Origin: Amoebidium appalachense
Lineage: Eukaryota; Ichthyosporea
Assembly: GCA_963693365.1 (NCBI GenBank)
Contig: CAVNZM010000010.1
Location: 1,922,001-1,986,000 of the forward strand
Length of the DNA: 64,000 nucleotides
Direction: 5' to 3'
Below the pieces are notes generated by a model. That model was given only the letters and a program-made list of their open reading frames with translations. It did no database searches and was not told the DNA's origin. Positions 42,781 to 55,664 of the stretch are shown here, one piece after another. Position numbers and translations under genes: made by a program. Numbering within the stretch: position 1 is the first letter of the stretch; every line of letters starts with the position of its first letter.

Positions 42781-42977
42781 GGCCACACTTGCGTCCAAAA
42801 CTACACACTTAGTAACGTTGGGAACTCATTCGCAGCGTTATTCGTATGGTAGGAGAAGTGAACTCTTCCGTTCGTTCTGCAGCTGCATAGTGCACCAAAA
42901 CTACAAAAAACGAAACTAATATCCGCTGCATTTAACTATCATATGGCATATGGGCCGTGTACACAGAGAGGTCAGGT

Positions 42978-43020
42978 ATGTGTCCCCCCCCCCCCCCCCC
43001 CCCCACCCCCCCCCCTCCCC

Positions 43021-43068
<48 letters not shown>
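42978..43068 (+). repeat. C-runs
   Basis: C-run 42984-43004 and an almost unbroken C-run 43022-43068, followed by CT-rich sequence to 43130. Confidence 0.97.
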
Positions 43069-43069
<1 letters not shown>

Positions 43070-43141
43070 CCCCCCTATCCCCTCCCCCCTCTCCCCCTCT
43101 CCCCCCTCCCTCCATTCCCCCCAGCCTCTTACTATTCTCCC

Positions 43142-44087
43142 CAAGGCCAGCTGCAGTAGCCCCAAAAAACGTAATTATTTTCAAACAAAAGAACCGCCAG
43201 CACGGTACTATTTAACTTGTAGCGTGGCACACTCAGTATCTCAATATACCCTCTGGATACACAATCAATTTGTCAACTATTTGCACTAATAAAAATGCAC
43301 ATACACACGCACTGTTTTGAAATAAATAAACAAACAAAAAGTGGTCAGCTGTACAGTACTGTAATGTTTTGCTTCACGTCAAATACATGCATTGTTATCA
43401 AGATTCATATCATAGTATGGAGGCATAGATACTACCAGCTGAGGACAAGCTCGGAGGCCGGGGGGGCCTCTCTCGAGCCCGTTCCACTGGGATTAACAGG
43501 AAGAGATAACACCGGACTCTGATTGGTTCGCAACCGTCACTTCATTCATCCATTTGTCGAATGATTGACTTGTACGATCATTGGGGAAAGGTGTGTGTGT
43601 GTGTGTGTGTTTGTCAAGGCCAGCTGCAGTAGCCCCAAAAAACGTAATTATTTTCAAACAAAAGAACCGCCAGCACGGTACTATTTAACTTGTAGCGTGG
43701 CACACTCAGTATCTCAATATACCCTCTGGATACACAATCAATTTGTCAACTATTTGCACTAATAAAAATGCACATACACACGCACTGTTTTGAAATAAAT
43801 AAACAAACAAAAAGTGGTCAGCTGTACAGTACTGTAATGTTTTGCTTCACGTCAAATACATGCATTGTTATCAAGATTCATATCATAGTATGGAGGCATA
43901 GATACTACCAGCTGAGGACAAGCTCGGAGGCCGGGGGGGCCTCTCTCGAGCCCGTTCCACTGGGATTAACAGGAAGAGATAACACCGGACTCTGATTGGT
44001 TCGCAACCGTCACTTCATTCATCCATTTGTCGAATGATTGACTTGTACGATCATTGGGGAAAGGTGTGTGTGTGTGTGTGTGTTGTG
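43142..44087 (+). repeat. 473-bp tandem duplication
   Basis: 43142-43614 and 43615-44087 are head-to-tail copies with no difference that I can find outside the terminal TG repeat. Each contains the same 75-codon frame. The junction lies in a short TG array, which suggests unequal exchange or slippage there. Confidence 0.95.
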
Positions 44088-44088
44088 T

Positions 44089-44119
<31 letters not shown>

Positions 44120-45181
44120 GGGGGGAGGGTGGATGCATGCAGCCTTTGTTATTGATCATGCACATTCGGACATAATAGGAACATTTTCTACTTTTCCTTT
44201 GATGCTCTTTGGTGACATTCCACTAGCTTGATGGTGGTAGTGTCCCTCCGCATGCATACTGAGCCATACACGGTGACCTCCGAGTCGGATCAGGGGCCCC
44301 AAAGCGAGCTGTACATGTATGTATCAATTGGCAAACACGACAGTTTTATCAGCGAACTAATTACCATTACCATATATTTTGTCGCGTCAATCTTACTGAA
44401 AAAGAATAAAGGTAAAGAATGAAATCCAGCAGTCCGCCTACAGTATTTTATCGTACAGGGTGATACTCGAATGTATCAATAAGGTGTATCATGATCAATG
44501 CTTGAGGGGTCAAGGTAGGACTCTGAAAGGGGGGGAGGAAGGGTCCCTGTACACTGATCATTATAGCACTGGTGCTGGCTAATTATATATCAGATCAGCT
44601 TTGCCATGCGCAGTGTGACTCGTTCATTTATTTTGCCATCAGAACGATCAGTTCGCACCAGGCTCAAAAGCATCAAACAACAGTCAGAGCGACCACAAGA
44701 GAGCCAACTAATCAAGCCTGCAACTCGAAACATTTTAATCTAGACGGAAAACACACTCAAACCAGTCTCGCATCTTCGTGTTAGAGAATTATGTGCTACT
44801 AACGATTCATCACACTTTTTTACATCACCACCGCTTTCAAAACCAAAATGAGTTCATATATCTTTCGAGTACTTTAAAGCTATCAAGCCTGCACGGAGAG
44901 TGCTCCCTGCCTGTGCGAGTTTTAATAGGGACGCAGACTTCAAATTTGTATGCACCTGTCACGTACGGATGTGTTTGGTCTCACTCTTTGGTGTGTGTGT
45001 GTGTCTGTGCGTGTGTTTACGCATACGTCTGACCGAGGTGTCCCACAAACGAGCCCCCCCCCCCCCAAAAGCCAGAACTTCGGAAAATAAGTTCCGACCT
45101 TTCTGTCCTTCACAGGGGTTATAATTAAGTTCTTCTCCCACCCACTGTGCATTGCATACCTATACACCTACGCTTTCACAC
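44088..45181. other. Intergenic region downstream of the SLC38-type gene
   Basis: TG array and G-run (44064-44125), then about 1 kb of mostly unique sequence with no recognised exon. It should contain the 3' UTR of the transporter gene, which is transcribed towards lower coordinates. Confidence 0.6.
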
Positions 45182-45982
45182 TTACACGAAGCACGACACG
45201 ATACCCAACGGCATATACAGCACCCCAAACACCACCATGCCCAGTGCCCCATACAGCATCAACCTGCTCTTCCTTGTTGCCCTAGCATCAGTATCATCCT
45301 TGAACATCTTCCAATACAGCAGCCCAGGGATAATATAACACGTCAAAATACCATCACTGCATCCCAACACCGCAAAAACTATGCCTAAATCGGTGACCAC
45401 CATAGCCAGGCTGTATGTGAAGAAAATGTATGCCCAGCAACCTCCCCAGTGGAGGTACCACTGAAGACGGTGGCCTGGCCGGGTCATTTCCTCCTTGCCG
45501 TTCATCGTGAGCAGGGTGTTGGTTAGGTGCACGACCGCCTGGGTATGTTGTGTGGGACGTGGGAATGGGTTGGAGAGGGGCATGTGGGGGTTGAGGGAAA
45601 AGGGGGGGGGGGGGGGGGGGAGGGGGGGAAGGAGAAGGTTGGTGAGTAGACGTTTACGTACGGCAACTCAATAGCAGGAAAGTGCGCACACTTGCAACAC
45701 ACTTCGATACGCACACACGCGGGTGGCCATACCCGTAACCACATCCACACATACGCACACCCATACACTTACACAGAACAAAAATAATCTCAATTTGCCG
45801 TATTCACATTCACAATCCCCCATAGTTCACTGGGAATCATTTGACGAAACCAAACATGAGCATATGCCCGCCCAAAACATGAGCCCCCCCCCCCCCCCCC
45901 CCCCCCCCCCTCGGCCTCTCAACCTAACAATCTCACCTTCGATCATATTACTTGTCAAAATCCCATCAGAAATCCTGTACAG

Positions 45983-46014
<32 letters not shown>

Positions 46015-46113
46015 AGGACACATACACACCTCCCCACTTGTCCCCTTCCTCTTTAACCGCCCTTGTGGGCTTTCCGTGGTTCTTTTCTACATAAGATACT
46101 CCCCATCGGGGTC

Positions 46114-46148
<35 letters not shown>

Positions 46149-47250
46149 TTCTCCATCATCGTCCACCCACACTTCTTCACCCACCAAATCCCAACCACTA
46201 CCCCCCCCTCCCCCAATTTCCCCTCCACAAACACAAACACACACACACACACACACACACCCACCCACCCACCCACACACACACACACACAAGTCCTTAC
46301 CTGTCGTGCTGGATGCATGACTAGTGGATACGCCACAGCCACCACAAAACAAATCACAGACCGCCCAATTGCTGCCGGAACAGTGAGCGGCCAATCAGAA
46401 AGGATGTTTGACGACACAGAGCTGCCGTATGTGAGGTACCCGCACAGACCAAAGAGGGAGTAGACGATAGATACCAGCACCATCCACACGGATATGATGC
46501 GGTTCATGAACCCAACACTGGGTCGGCGCACCTCGTTGTAGACGTTGAAGATGATGGGGTGGCAGGCAAACGCAAACTGCGAGGGTGAAAGGGGCAGGTG
46601 TGTGTTTGTGTGGGTGTGTGTGTGTATGTGTGTGTGTGTGTGTGTGTGTGCTTTCGGGGGGAGGGGGAGGGGGGGGGGGAGGTAGGAGAGTGAGACAGAC
46701 CGAGAGCGAGAGAGAGCCGAAGAGAGAGAGAAAGAGAGAGTGGAAGAGACAGAGCGGGGGAATGGGGAATGGGGAAGAAGGAGGGACGGGTCAGGTCGGG
46801 GATGGGGATGGGGACGGGGATGGGGGCGAGGGAGGGGGTGAGAGGGGAGGTTTAAGGGTTCGCAGGGTTCTTTCTAATTTACAGACGGACACATGCACGT
46901 GCAGGCACACCTCCCACTCACCACAGAAATCGACAGTGCCTTGATATGCGGTAGCCCGACACTTTCGATTGCCGTAACGTTGCCCTTGCATTCCCCTGCC
47001 GCGTCCAAAACCCTCCCCTCGCACGGATCTAACCCCGGGAGATTCCCTGGTTGAACCACAAACAAGACAGAGAGGAAAACAATGTACATGATGCTGGCAA
47101 CAGCGGTAGAAGACGTGAAACGGAGCCCGTTTATGTTGTTGAGTAGGCAGAGGGGGGCTCCAACACCAAAGCAGGTGACGGTGATCCAGAAACGACGGGA
47201 CATGTAGATGGATCCATTGTCCATACCCACGATGGTCTGTGGTCAGGAGT

Positions 47251-47321
<71 letters not shown>

Positions 47322-48030
47322 CGTGTGTGTGTGTGTTCGTGTGTGTGTGTACGTGTGTGTGTGTGTGTACGTGTGTGTGTGTGAATTTCAGTGTATTGCG
47401 AGCTGCAAGTGTTTGAAGTGGGACACGAAAAAGGCTCGTCGGTTTATGAGCTAGAGAACGTGGTTGGTGCTACAGAAAGACGAAAGAAAGGAAGGAGCAA
47501 ATATAGTGTGGTGTGGTGAGCAGTGAGTGAGTGAGTGAGTGAGTGAGTGAGTGAGTGAGTGAGTGAGTGAGTGAGTGAGTGAGTGTGTGTGTGTGTGTGA
47601 GTGTGTGTGTGTGTGTGTGTGTGCGTGTGTTTGTGTGTGCGTGAGCGTGCACGCGCGTTTGCATGTGTGTATGTAGGGACTTGCAAAAGAAAGGAAAGGA
47701 GTGGGGTGAGTGAGAGGAGAAGTTTTACTGCAAGTGTGAGATGTACTATACAACCGTAGGCAAGACCTAGGGACTAATTAACTTGCAAACTACCAGCCAC
47801 TGCCCCCCATAAGGAAAATGCCCAGAAATTAATACGTTCTGAATGGAATTCAGGCTCACCTGACAGATGCCGGGGACCAGATCACCCACGACAATCAGAT
47901 ACGGTACCGCCCCTGTAAAACGAACATGGTCAGAGGGGATAATACTGTAACCCAAAGTAAAAAAAAAACAAATTAAAATTAAAAAAAAAAACACAAAAAA
48001 AACACACACACACACACACTATCCCTATCC

Positions 48031-48061
<31 letters not shown>

Positions 48062-48921
48062 CCCCCCCTTCCCCCCTCTCGCTTCTCCCCTCCTCCATCC
48101 CGAGATTTCTTTATGAAAGGATGTTTACAACCTGTTCGGATCGTGCGGGTTATGACAGCCTCGATTTGTATTGAACTTTGGTATAAAATGCTCCAGGCTG
48201 TGAGTATTGGCAATCATTATCGATATCATACATGTATTTCCAGGACAACAATTTGAAAGACCGTCAGAACAGCTTAATAATAAATCAGTGTATTTGTTGC
48301 TGGCGAGGGTCTGAGTAGATCATGAGTGATCGACACATGACGGTGTGCGCACAATGCAGGGCCCGTGGACACAATGTGTGCATACACCTGGTTTGTTTTG
48401 GATGTCTATTCATGCAGCCTGATTGTCTGTATCATGATGTGATGCTGTATGCGTCACAGTGTTAAAATCGTTAGGGGCCTCACTGTACACCCTTAATTGA
48501 GGGCACGTCTAGATCTGAGCCATTGTTTTTGTGATAATCGATGATTGATATCGAAGTTAGCAATTCTATTTAACTTAACCATTAGGGCGGCGTACCCCCC
48601 CTCCCCCCCCCCCCCCCCTTCCTCCCTCTCCCCCCCAGAAGGAATACAAATCGAGTCGAATGATCCGAAGGTGCAGCAACACGGCTTACATGATGTTGTG
48701 GACTCTGGAAAATTGTTGAAGCAGAAAGGTGTATTCCAGACAACTGCCCGCTAGCGGAAAAAAATCACTCCCATTTTCACAAGTGTGCAAATGCATGTAT
48801 GCATCGGTGCCCTGTGTCGCGCATGTCATTGCAAGGAAGGGGTGATTATCGGGTAGTAATTACGGGGAAGAAGCAAGAAAAAACACCAGAAAGTTCTTTT
48901 TTTTGTTTTTTTTTGTTTGTT

Positions 48922-48952
<31 letters not shown>

Positions 48953-49761
48953 GAGGGGGGAGTGAATCTGAAATCAGTCCACATACCGACAAAGCAGTTC
49001 AGCGACACAGCGAGGTCGCACAAAATGGAGAATGCAGGCAGTACCGTCATGGCCACCCGCCCAAACGACGTGTCCGTGCCCCCGACCTTGTGTGCGCACT
49101 TTGACAGATAGTGTAGCCCCAACATGGCACCCAGCCCACCCAATGCCAACAGCCCACTGCCCATAGCCCATCCTGTAGCCGCAAAGGCAGCGGGTAGTGA
49201 AAGGATACCGGGCCCAATTGTGGTAGAGACCAGATTCGCAACACTGCTCATAAGCCCCGCCTGCCTTATAGAGACATCAGACTCTGACGCTGCATGCACA
49301 CTATCTACGTCGTCAAAGTGTTTGTTGGAAATGCGCACCGAAACGCGACTTGGCCTCCTGCCGCAGTTTGCGGGTAGGGATTTTTCAAACCCGGATGCGG
49401 AATCATGTGTTATGCTCCCCCTCCGCTGGCTGGTAACAAGTGATGACGGGTCGTTCAAGCCAAACGAATTGGAACCTGTGTTTGATGAGCAATCAATGAC
49501 AAATGCCTCCGGTCCCATAGGAAATAGGGTTGCTGCTCCATTGTTCACTAACGGTCCCATTGTTGCCTTTGCTGACTTTGAGGAATAGAGCGACTGGCTA
49601 TCGTATTCTGCGGCGCTTTGTTTGGATGCGGAGTTTGATTGTGTGCGCGTGTTTGTGTTGCATGGAATGTTGGAGTCTACGTTGTGGTTTTTGTGGGGCC
49701 GAGGGGCAGCAGAGCCAGATGGTTCGTGCCCGGTTTTGCATTCACTGCTGGAAAACGTCAT
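45182..49761 (-). CDS. SLC38-type amino acid transporter (Aa_trans family), complete
   Basis: Five exons, 5' to 3': 49761-48987, 47912-47860, 47236-46922, 46576-46301, 45538-45182 (TAA), 591 residues, all GT-AG and in phase. The family (AAAP/Aa_trans) moves neutral amino acids, often with Na+ or H+, through 11 membrane segments. Seen: a hydrophilic Ser/Asn-rich N-terminal tail of about 170 residues; TM1 with the family pattern [19 protein letters not shown]; exon 2 [15 protein letters not shown] (family: G...YLVIIGDLLP); TM5-like RRFWITV followed by [26 protein letters not shown] at the start of exon 4 (family: FAF.CH....IY.E); GYLTYG; closing segments [13 protein letters not shown]. An extracellular loop (about residues 345-375) carries Cys pairs and one N-glycosylation sequon. 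The tail is longer than in typical SLC38 members and could be regulatory. Which SLC38 subtype is not decidable by eye. Confidence 0.9.
45601..46300. repeat. Mixed-polarity C- and G-runs in the last transporter intron
   Basis: G-run 45601-45630; C-runs 45885-45910, 45984-46015 and 46117-46147; CA and CCCA at 46230-46290. Here C-runs lie on the antisense strand of the gene, unlike most CPSF1 introns. Confidence 0.95.
47239..47640. repeat. (TG)n and (GTGA)n arrays
   Basis: TG 47248-47385 beside exon 3, then a clean tetranucleotide array GTGA/TGAG at 47521-47584 running into TG to 47640. Confidence 0.97.
48639..48754 (+). other. Open segment with exon-like composition, opposite strand, in a transporter intron
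   Basis: After a pyrimidine tract and AG at 48638, an open frame ([20 protein letters not shown]...) runs to a stop at 48752. It could be a terminal exon of an unseen plus-strand gene, but no partner exon was found. Confidence 0.15.
48899..48952. repeat. T-run then G-run in transporter intron 1
   Basis: T-rich 48899-48931 then 21 G. On the sense strand a C-run and then an A-run follow about 35 nt after the donor of exon 1. Confidence 0.95.
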
Positions 49762-50791
49762 TTTGCCGCTTGTGGTGGAAACAATTCTTAGCAGCCGCGA
49801 GAATTTCGGAGTGGTTGTGCAGCTGGTTCTTTGTTGTGTTGTACCCTCTATACCTAAGCTGTTACCAGTATTAACAAGAACAGAACACAGCTGGGGTATG
49901 TTGTTGTTTAAAGAAAAATGAGTGCTAGCTTGAGTACGGGCTTACCAAACAGTCCATGGACATGCATTTATGTGTACGGTTTTTCGTTGGCTACGTCTGT
50001 GCATGGCAGTGGGTCATGCACCATTTGGTCCAAATCTTGCTCCAAAAACCGAATATGTATGTATGGGGAAGTCGACGGAAAGCAAACGCCTTCAATGTGA
50101 ATTACGTAATACGCAAACCGCTTTGTCTTACATCATGCCTTGGAGTCTGCACACGTGTGCTGGATGTCAAAACGTGAGGGAGAAGTACATGCACATGTAC
50201 CAGTCCCGGCGTGCTCGAACTTCAACCGTGGTTTCTCGTCAGACCCTATGCATTTCGCTGGGCTTGACGGCTCCCTCAGTCAGAAATCGTGTATCCGTTC
50301 CTGTGGATGTTTATGATGAACTATTGCAATGATACCAACGAATTTTCGTTTCCTCTTTTTCCTCTTTATTTTTTGCCTTGCAGACCGGGCAGTTCAAGAT
50401 GGCCATATGATGGGCCGCGCATGTTGGCCCATTGGACGCCCTGAGTTCCTGACATCATCCCAGCCCAAAAAAGCAAGTGCAGAGCGAAGTCCTGATAGGC
50501 CAAATCATTTGATTGGTTTGCAGAGCATCATCTGCGATGGATGTTGACGTAGTGACAAAAAAAAAGATAATAAATATTTTTTTAAAATGCATTTTTTATT
50601 ACAACTTATGAACGGTAGGGGGGGGGGGGGGGGGGGGAAACAGCCGAACATGATTTGACCGCCGTTGAGTCGACGTCGTGCAAGCCTTGCAAGGACTCGG
50701 AGTGCTGGTTCAGGAATGTGAAAGGAGTTTAGGTCCTCACTGACTCCTCAGTGCTGCCGGAAGATCGGGCCAGATGATCGGGCCATTGCCG
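49762..50791. other. Region upstream of the transporter start
   Basis: Unique sequence with few tracts (one G-run, 50618-50637), expected to hold the promoter and 5' UTR of the transporter. Overlapping frames on the plus strand have no recognised content. On the minus strand AATAAA-like motifs near 50560-50600 could end a transcript coming from 51 kb. Confidence 0.5.
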
Positions 50792-51019
50792 TCATGCCAC
50801 CGGGACCTGGTCCTCATGCAGGGCTGAACTTCTAAAGTGATGTTTTTTATCGCCATCACTTTTCCTTTTTCCTCTGCTAGGTCTAATAGGTATCCCTTTA
50901 CTGGAGGTCATATCGTTTCCTGTTGTCTTATACGCGCTGGCTGAGACGTTGCGTTTCTGAGATTCGAGCCGTTTGTAAGCCTTACTGACCTGGTGGGCCA
51001 CTAAGTTAAGTGACGTCAT
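50792..51019 (-). CDS. Doubtful small basic ORF, 75 residues
   Basis: ATG at 51019 to a stop ending at 50792. Lys/Arg/Ser-rich (RLESQKRNVSASAYK, RPSRGKRKSDGDKKHH), free of simple repeats and with no recognised family. Sense-strand AATAAA-type sequence lies about 190 bp downstream. It could be a single-exon gene, a terminal exon or chance. The frame is open a little further upstream without another ATG. Confidence 0.25.
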   Translation of the reverse strand: MTSLNLVAHQVSKAYKRLESQKRNVSASAYKTTGNDMTSSKGIPIRPSRGKRKSDGDKKHHFRSSALHEDQVPVA

Positions 51020-51403
51020 GCCAGAACTTTGATTGGCGCAGACGTCACCACAGTCCGCCACAGTTTTATCCGGTTTTAGTAAGTTTGTTCAACTAGTTCT
51101 TGTTTTACTTCAAGTACCACCACCTCGCTAGCTCACCTCGCTCTCACTCAATCTATTCCTTATCTCCCGTCTCGGCTCAGGTTGGTTCTTGGGGCGTTGG
51201 TAGTATAGGCTAAAGCAGACCTGCACCAAAAAAAGAAAAAAAACGAAAACCAACGAAACTCGAAGCTCGAAATCAAGTGCCTAGGCAAAGGCCTTCGTTT
51301 CCGTCGTTGGAGTTTTCAAGAGTCAATAGTGACAGTGGTTTGGCAAAGTCCATGTTTGCAACATCCCCTCCCCCTCCTCCCTGCCCCCCCCCCCCCGCCC
51401 CCT

Positions 51404-51404
<1 letters not shown>

Positions 51405-51476
<72 letters not shown>
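51405..51476 (+). repeat. 72-bp unbroken C-run followed by CA
   Basis: The longest homopolymer in the window, passing directly into a short CA array. Confidence 0.98.
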
Positions 51477-52868
51477 ACACACACACCCGCACACACCCCC
51501 TCCCCCTCTCTTCCTGGAGCTGTCCAACTGCGCTCCTCAAGCTGAAAATGCTGGCGGTCATGAAATATCACTAATTTCTGCCTCCTCCTAAATCCTCCCC
51601 CCCCCCCCCCCCCCCCAGCCCCCTTCCCCTGCCCCCAAATCACCACAAATAAGGTTCCATCAGTCCCTACACCCTTACACAACGGCCTTGGTGTGTCTCT
51701 TCTCCCGACCCTATTGTCCACAACTGGTCACGAAACACAATTCTAACGACGCATGTTTCACTTCATTTCATCCTCCCTTCCATGGCATACGTTTTCACCA
51801 GTTGCTGTGCTACCTTTACTACCTCTCCCCTCTCCTCCCTCCTCCCCTCCCTCCCCCCTTTCCCTCCGCTTTCCCTTACCTCTCCTCCTGCCCCCCCTTT
51901 CTTCCCTCCCGCGCCCCTCCGCCCTTGCCTTGTTCTCATCTAATACGGCTCGGATTCTTTCTGTTTTTTATTTCACTTCTTCCTTCACCTGCCACCTGCT
52001 ACTCGTTTTGAGCCACGTACATCTGACAGGCAGGGTTAACAGGTTCCCGCTCCCGTAACAACTGCTTCACCGTGTCAGCAATTGAAAATGGCAAAGCCAA
52101 ACAACAGGTATATCCCTGTCTACGAACCTTAGCCTTCCTCCCGCCGCCTCTCCCTCCCTCCCTGAAACCATTGAATGACCCCAAATGTGTTCCTTGGTGC
52201 TGTGCACGCAATGTGCATATCGACCTAAACCAAATGTATTTATTCGTGAGCTCATCCTTAGTGAGAATCAACTACACACCCGCTTTGTGCCCACCTTCTT
52301 GCTTTAAAGTTTTTTTGAACATTCTTTTGTCCGGTTTCATTTCCTTTATACCCGCAAGACATGCGAAAAGAGCATCGGATAGCAATTTCCTTCCCAAGCT
52401 TCTCTCGGCCACCTGTGGTGAACTATCCCCCCCCCCCCCCCCCCCCCCCCCCCCTTCTCTCCCCCCTCTACCCTCCATCCCCGGTTCCCCGGATATACCT
52501 GTAAGCCCTTTGGACCACAACACACAAACCCGGCAGCCCAGCCCCATCCAAGTTGAGCAACAAAATGTTCGTTATGCAGTGTGCCTCTCTGTCGTGCATA
52601 TCCCCAAGCGTGCACACACGCACTGATAAAAACATTCCCCCCACCCCCCACCCCCCCCCCCCCCCCCCGGACTGATGACTTGTCCCCCTTCCCCCCCTCC
52701 CCCCTCCCCCCTCCCCTCTCCGAGCCCTCCCCCCCCCCCCCTCCTCCCCTCCCTTCCGCCTCCCCCCCCCCCCCCTTTCCCCGAAGTATGTTAAGATGTA
52801 AGACAGATTGGGTATCATTTTGTGTGCCAATTGCTGCGACATGATAGTACCCCCCCCCCCCCCCCCCC

Positions 52869-52900
<32 letters not shown>

Positions 52901-53214
52901 TTTGGCTACCTCCCTTAGGTCTCCCCCTCCCTCTTCCCGCTCAGCCCCCGCCACCCCCACCCCCCTCCCCACCCCCCTCTGCTTTACCCTGATCCCAACA
53001 CCATGCACCTTACAACCTTACAGGCAAAACCCACAAATAAAGGCAAGAACACACACATGTGCTCACACATACACGTTTCTTTTACCCCCGACTCCCTCCC
53101 CCCCCTTCCCCCCTCCCTCCCCCGGCTCCTCCTTCACCCCCCCCCCCCCCCCCCCCCCCCCCCACCTGCGCCCTCGCCCGCCCACCCCACACACTCGCCC
53201 CCATACCCCACTAG

Positions 53215-53217
<3 letters not shown>

Positions 53218-53273
<56 letters not shown>

Positions 53274-53275
53274 AC
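53218..53275 (+). repeat. C-run then CA array before an exon
   Basis: About 42 C (53218-53259) and 16 bp of CA, ending about 35 bp before the exon at 53309. Confidence 0.97.
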
Positions 53276-53308
53276 CCCCCACCCCACCCACCATTTACTT
53301 ACATACAG

Positions 53309-53987
53309 ACCATCTGCTGCCAAACAAAGCGAAAGTTCCGCCTCCACAAAGGCCGTATCCTCCAAATCTGTACCATCCAAGAAGGGAAAGAACGTGTGGG
53401 GGCGGTTAAAGGAGACCCCATTGGTCGGGAAAACACTTCCGGCGCTGCCTCTGATTGCGGCTGTGGTTGTGGTGACGGTGTTGTATCCGCTGATGAACAA
53501 GCTGCTATTGTGGGCTTATAGCAACGTCTTTCTGGTAGGTGTGACAGGTTGCTGCGGATATGTGCGAGGTCGTGTTGGCGTGCGTGTGCGTGCGCACACA
53601 CTATGTAATGCATGCACACGCACATGCACACACATGCGCACAGTAATACAAGCACACACACATGCACACACCAATGCATGCACACACTAATACATATGCA
53701 TGCACACACTAATGCATGCGCACAAAATTGAACACACTAATGCATGCATACACACATGCACACACTAATGCATGCACACACACACGCACACACTAATGCA
53801 TGCACACACACACGCACACACTAATGCATGCACACGCACACACACACACAAGCACACACTAATTGCATGTACCCACACCTGCACATACGGTCATGAGCAC
53901 ATAAATGCACGTACTCACCTGAGAGAGAGAGGGGGGGGAGGGGGGAGAGAGAGAGCAATTGAGAAAGAGAGAAAGAGATACACACAA

Positions 53988-54054
<67 letters not shown>

Positions 54055-54185
54055 TACACACACTCACTCACACTAGCGCACATGCACACAACACGTTGTA
54101 ACTGACACGGGTGCGACATTAAAATATTGTTTATTTTGTGCTGCTCTGCAACTACATGCACGACGGACACCTCCCCATTCTCCCT

Positions 54186-54225
<40 letters not shown>

Positions 54226-55623
54226 TTCCCCCTCTCTCCCCCATGCACACGAACACACACACACTCACAACCATTTAGTTGCATCCTTCAGCATGACAGT
54301 ATCTGTTGTGATATTTCACATCATTCAGTGCCAAATGAGAATTTATCACGCTTTAGGGCTCCTCAAGAATCACATTCTTTGGTATGTGCTTTGCAAAATC
54401 TGATTGTGTTGTCCATCGTAAGTGCGTACCTTGTACTCTGTAACACAACCTAACCTCCCTTCCCCTCCAAACTGCCCCCTCTCCCCCCCTTCCCCCATGC
54501 AGAAAGATAATGACACCCCGCCTACGACGATCTTCCACGCGCTGAAAGGGGACGGCGGTTTCGTAAACTATTTCCTGATTTTCAGCACCTTCTACACCCT
54601 AAACAGTGTGGTGGTCTTTGCCACCTGCATGGTTTCATTCCTCGTGGGGTTCGACGCGGTATAGAACCCCCTCCCCCTCTCCTCGTTCCCCACTGTACCC
54701 TTTCCTTGCCCCCCCTCTCCTCCCCTCCCCCCCCCCCCCCCCCAACCCCACACCCTTCCACACATGTTCAAGTAAAGCAGTATCTGAATTGGGTTTTGTG
54801 GGCAAGGTGAATAAGTCGAAATTTTGGGTACTGTGGATGACTTGGGTCCCCCCTGGGGATGGGCTATGCTTCTTATGCATACTCCTAACTTGTGGTTGCA
54901 CTCTGCGTTGTGTTGTTCCTTATGAATGTGTAATGCATAACTCTGAAACAAATTCTTACGCCCCTCCCCCTCCCCTCCCTGCGCCTTTTCAGAGGGAGCA
55001 GTCTTGGATGGTTTCTTTTCCTTTGCATCGTGTTTAGGCCGATTAGAATTGTTGCACACAACTACACGCAAGATGCATCCCACCCCCTCCTAGGCTCTTC
55101 CATGTTTAAACCCCTGTGTGTGTTGTGCTTCTTTTGCCTAGTGTTTGTGTCGCTGTGTTCACGTTCAATATCCCCCCCCCCCCCCCCCCCCCCCCCCCCA
55201 CCCCACCCCCCCTTCCCCTCCTCTCCCCCCCGATGGGCTCTGCTTATTATGCATACTCTTTATGTATGGTTTGCTTTCTGCATCGTGTTATCCGTTGTTC
55301 ATGTGTACTTCGTACTTTATGACCCATTCAACCCCCTCCCCCCCCCCCCCCCCTCCCCCACCCACGCACCCAGCCCATCCCCCTCCCTCCCCAAGTTATC
55401 CTGCTCGTCTCTGAGCAAGGTAGATGACCCACCCTAGTTAAACAGTATTTGGTTTTTGTTTTGTTTACGAGGTGAATGGATGGAAACTCGGGATGCTTTG
55501 CCCCTCCCCTGAGGATGGGCTATGTTTATTATACATACTCTTTATGTGTGGTTTGTACTCTGGATTGTGCTGTCCTTTGTGATTGTGTACTTAGTGCTCT
55601 ATAACACATTCTATCCCTTCCCC

Positions 55624-55664
<41 letters not shown>

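Larger units (their letters stand above)
51020..53308. other. Region between the transporter promoter and the 53-kb gene: tracts and candidate exons
   Basis: 51405-51476 is a C-run; C-rich blocks are at 51599-51617, 52430-52454, 52654-52668 and 52851-52877 (then T-run to 52903), and 53140-53163. 52022-52109 is a possible plus-strand exon (acceptor tctgacag, donor CAG-GTATAT) reading SRNNCFTVSAIENGKAKQQ, but its phase does not join the next sure exon directly. 52367-52420 is another candidate. The 5' exons of the downstream gene should be here. Confidence 0.45.

Noticed and set aside
49622-49921. Plus-strand 99-codon frame overlapping the transporter's first exon
   Set aside because: It is antisense to a well-supported coding exon for most of its length and has no recognised motif.
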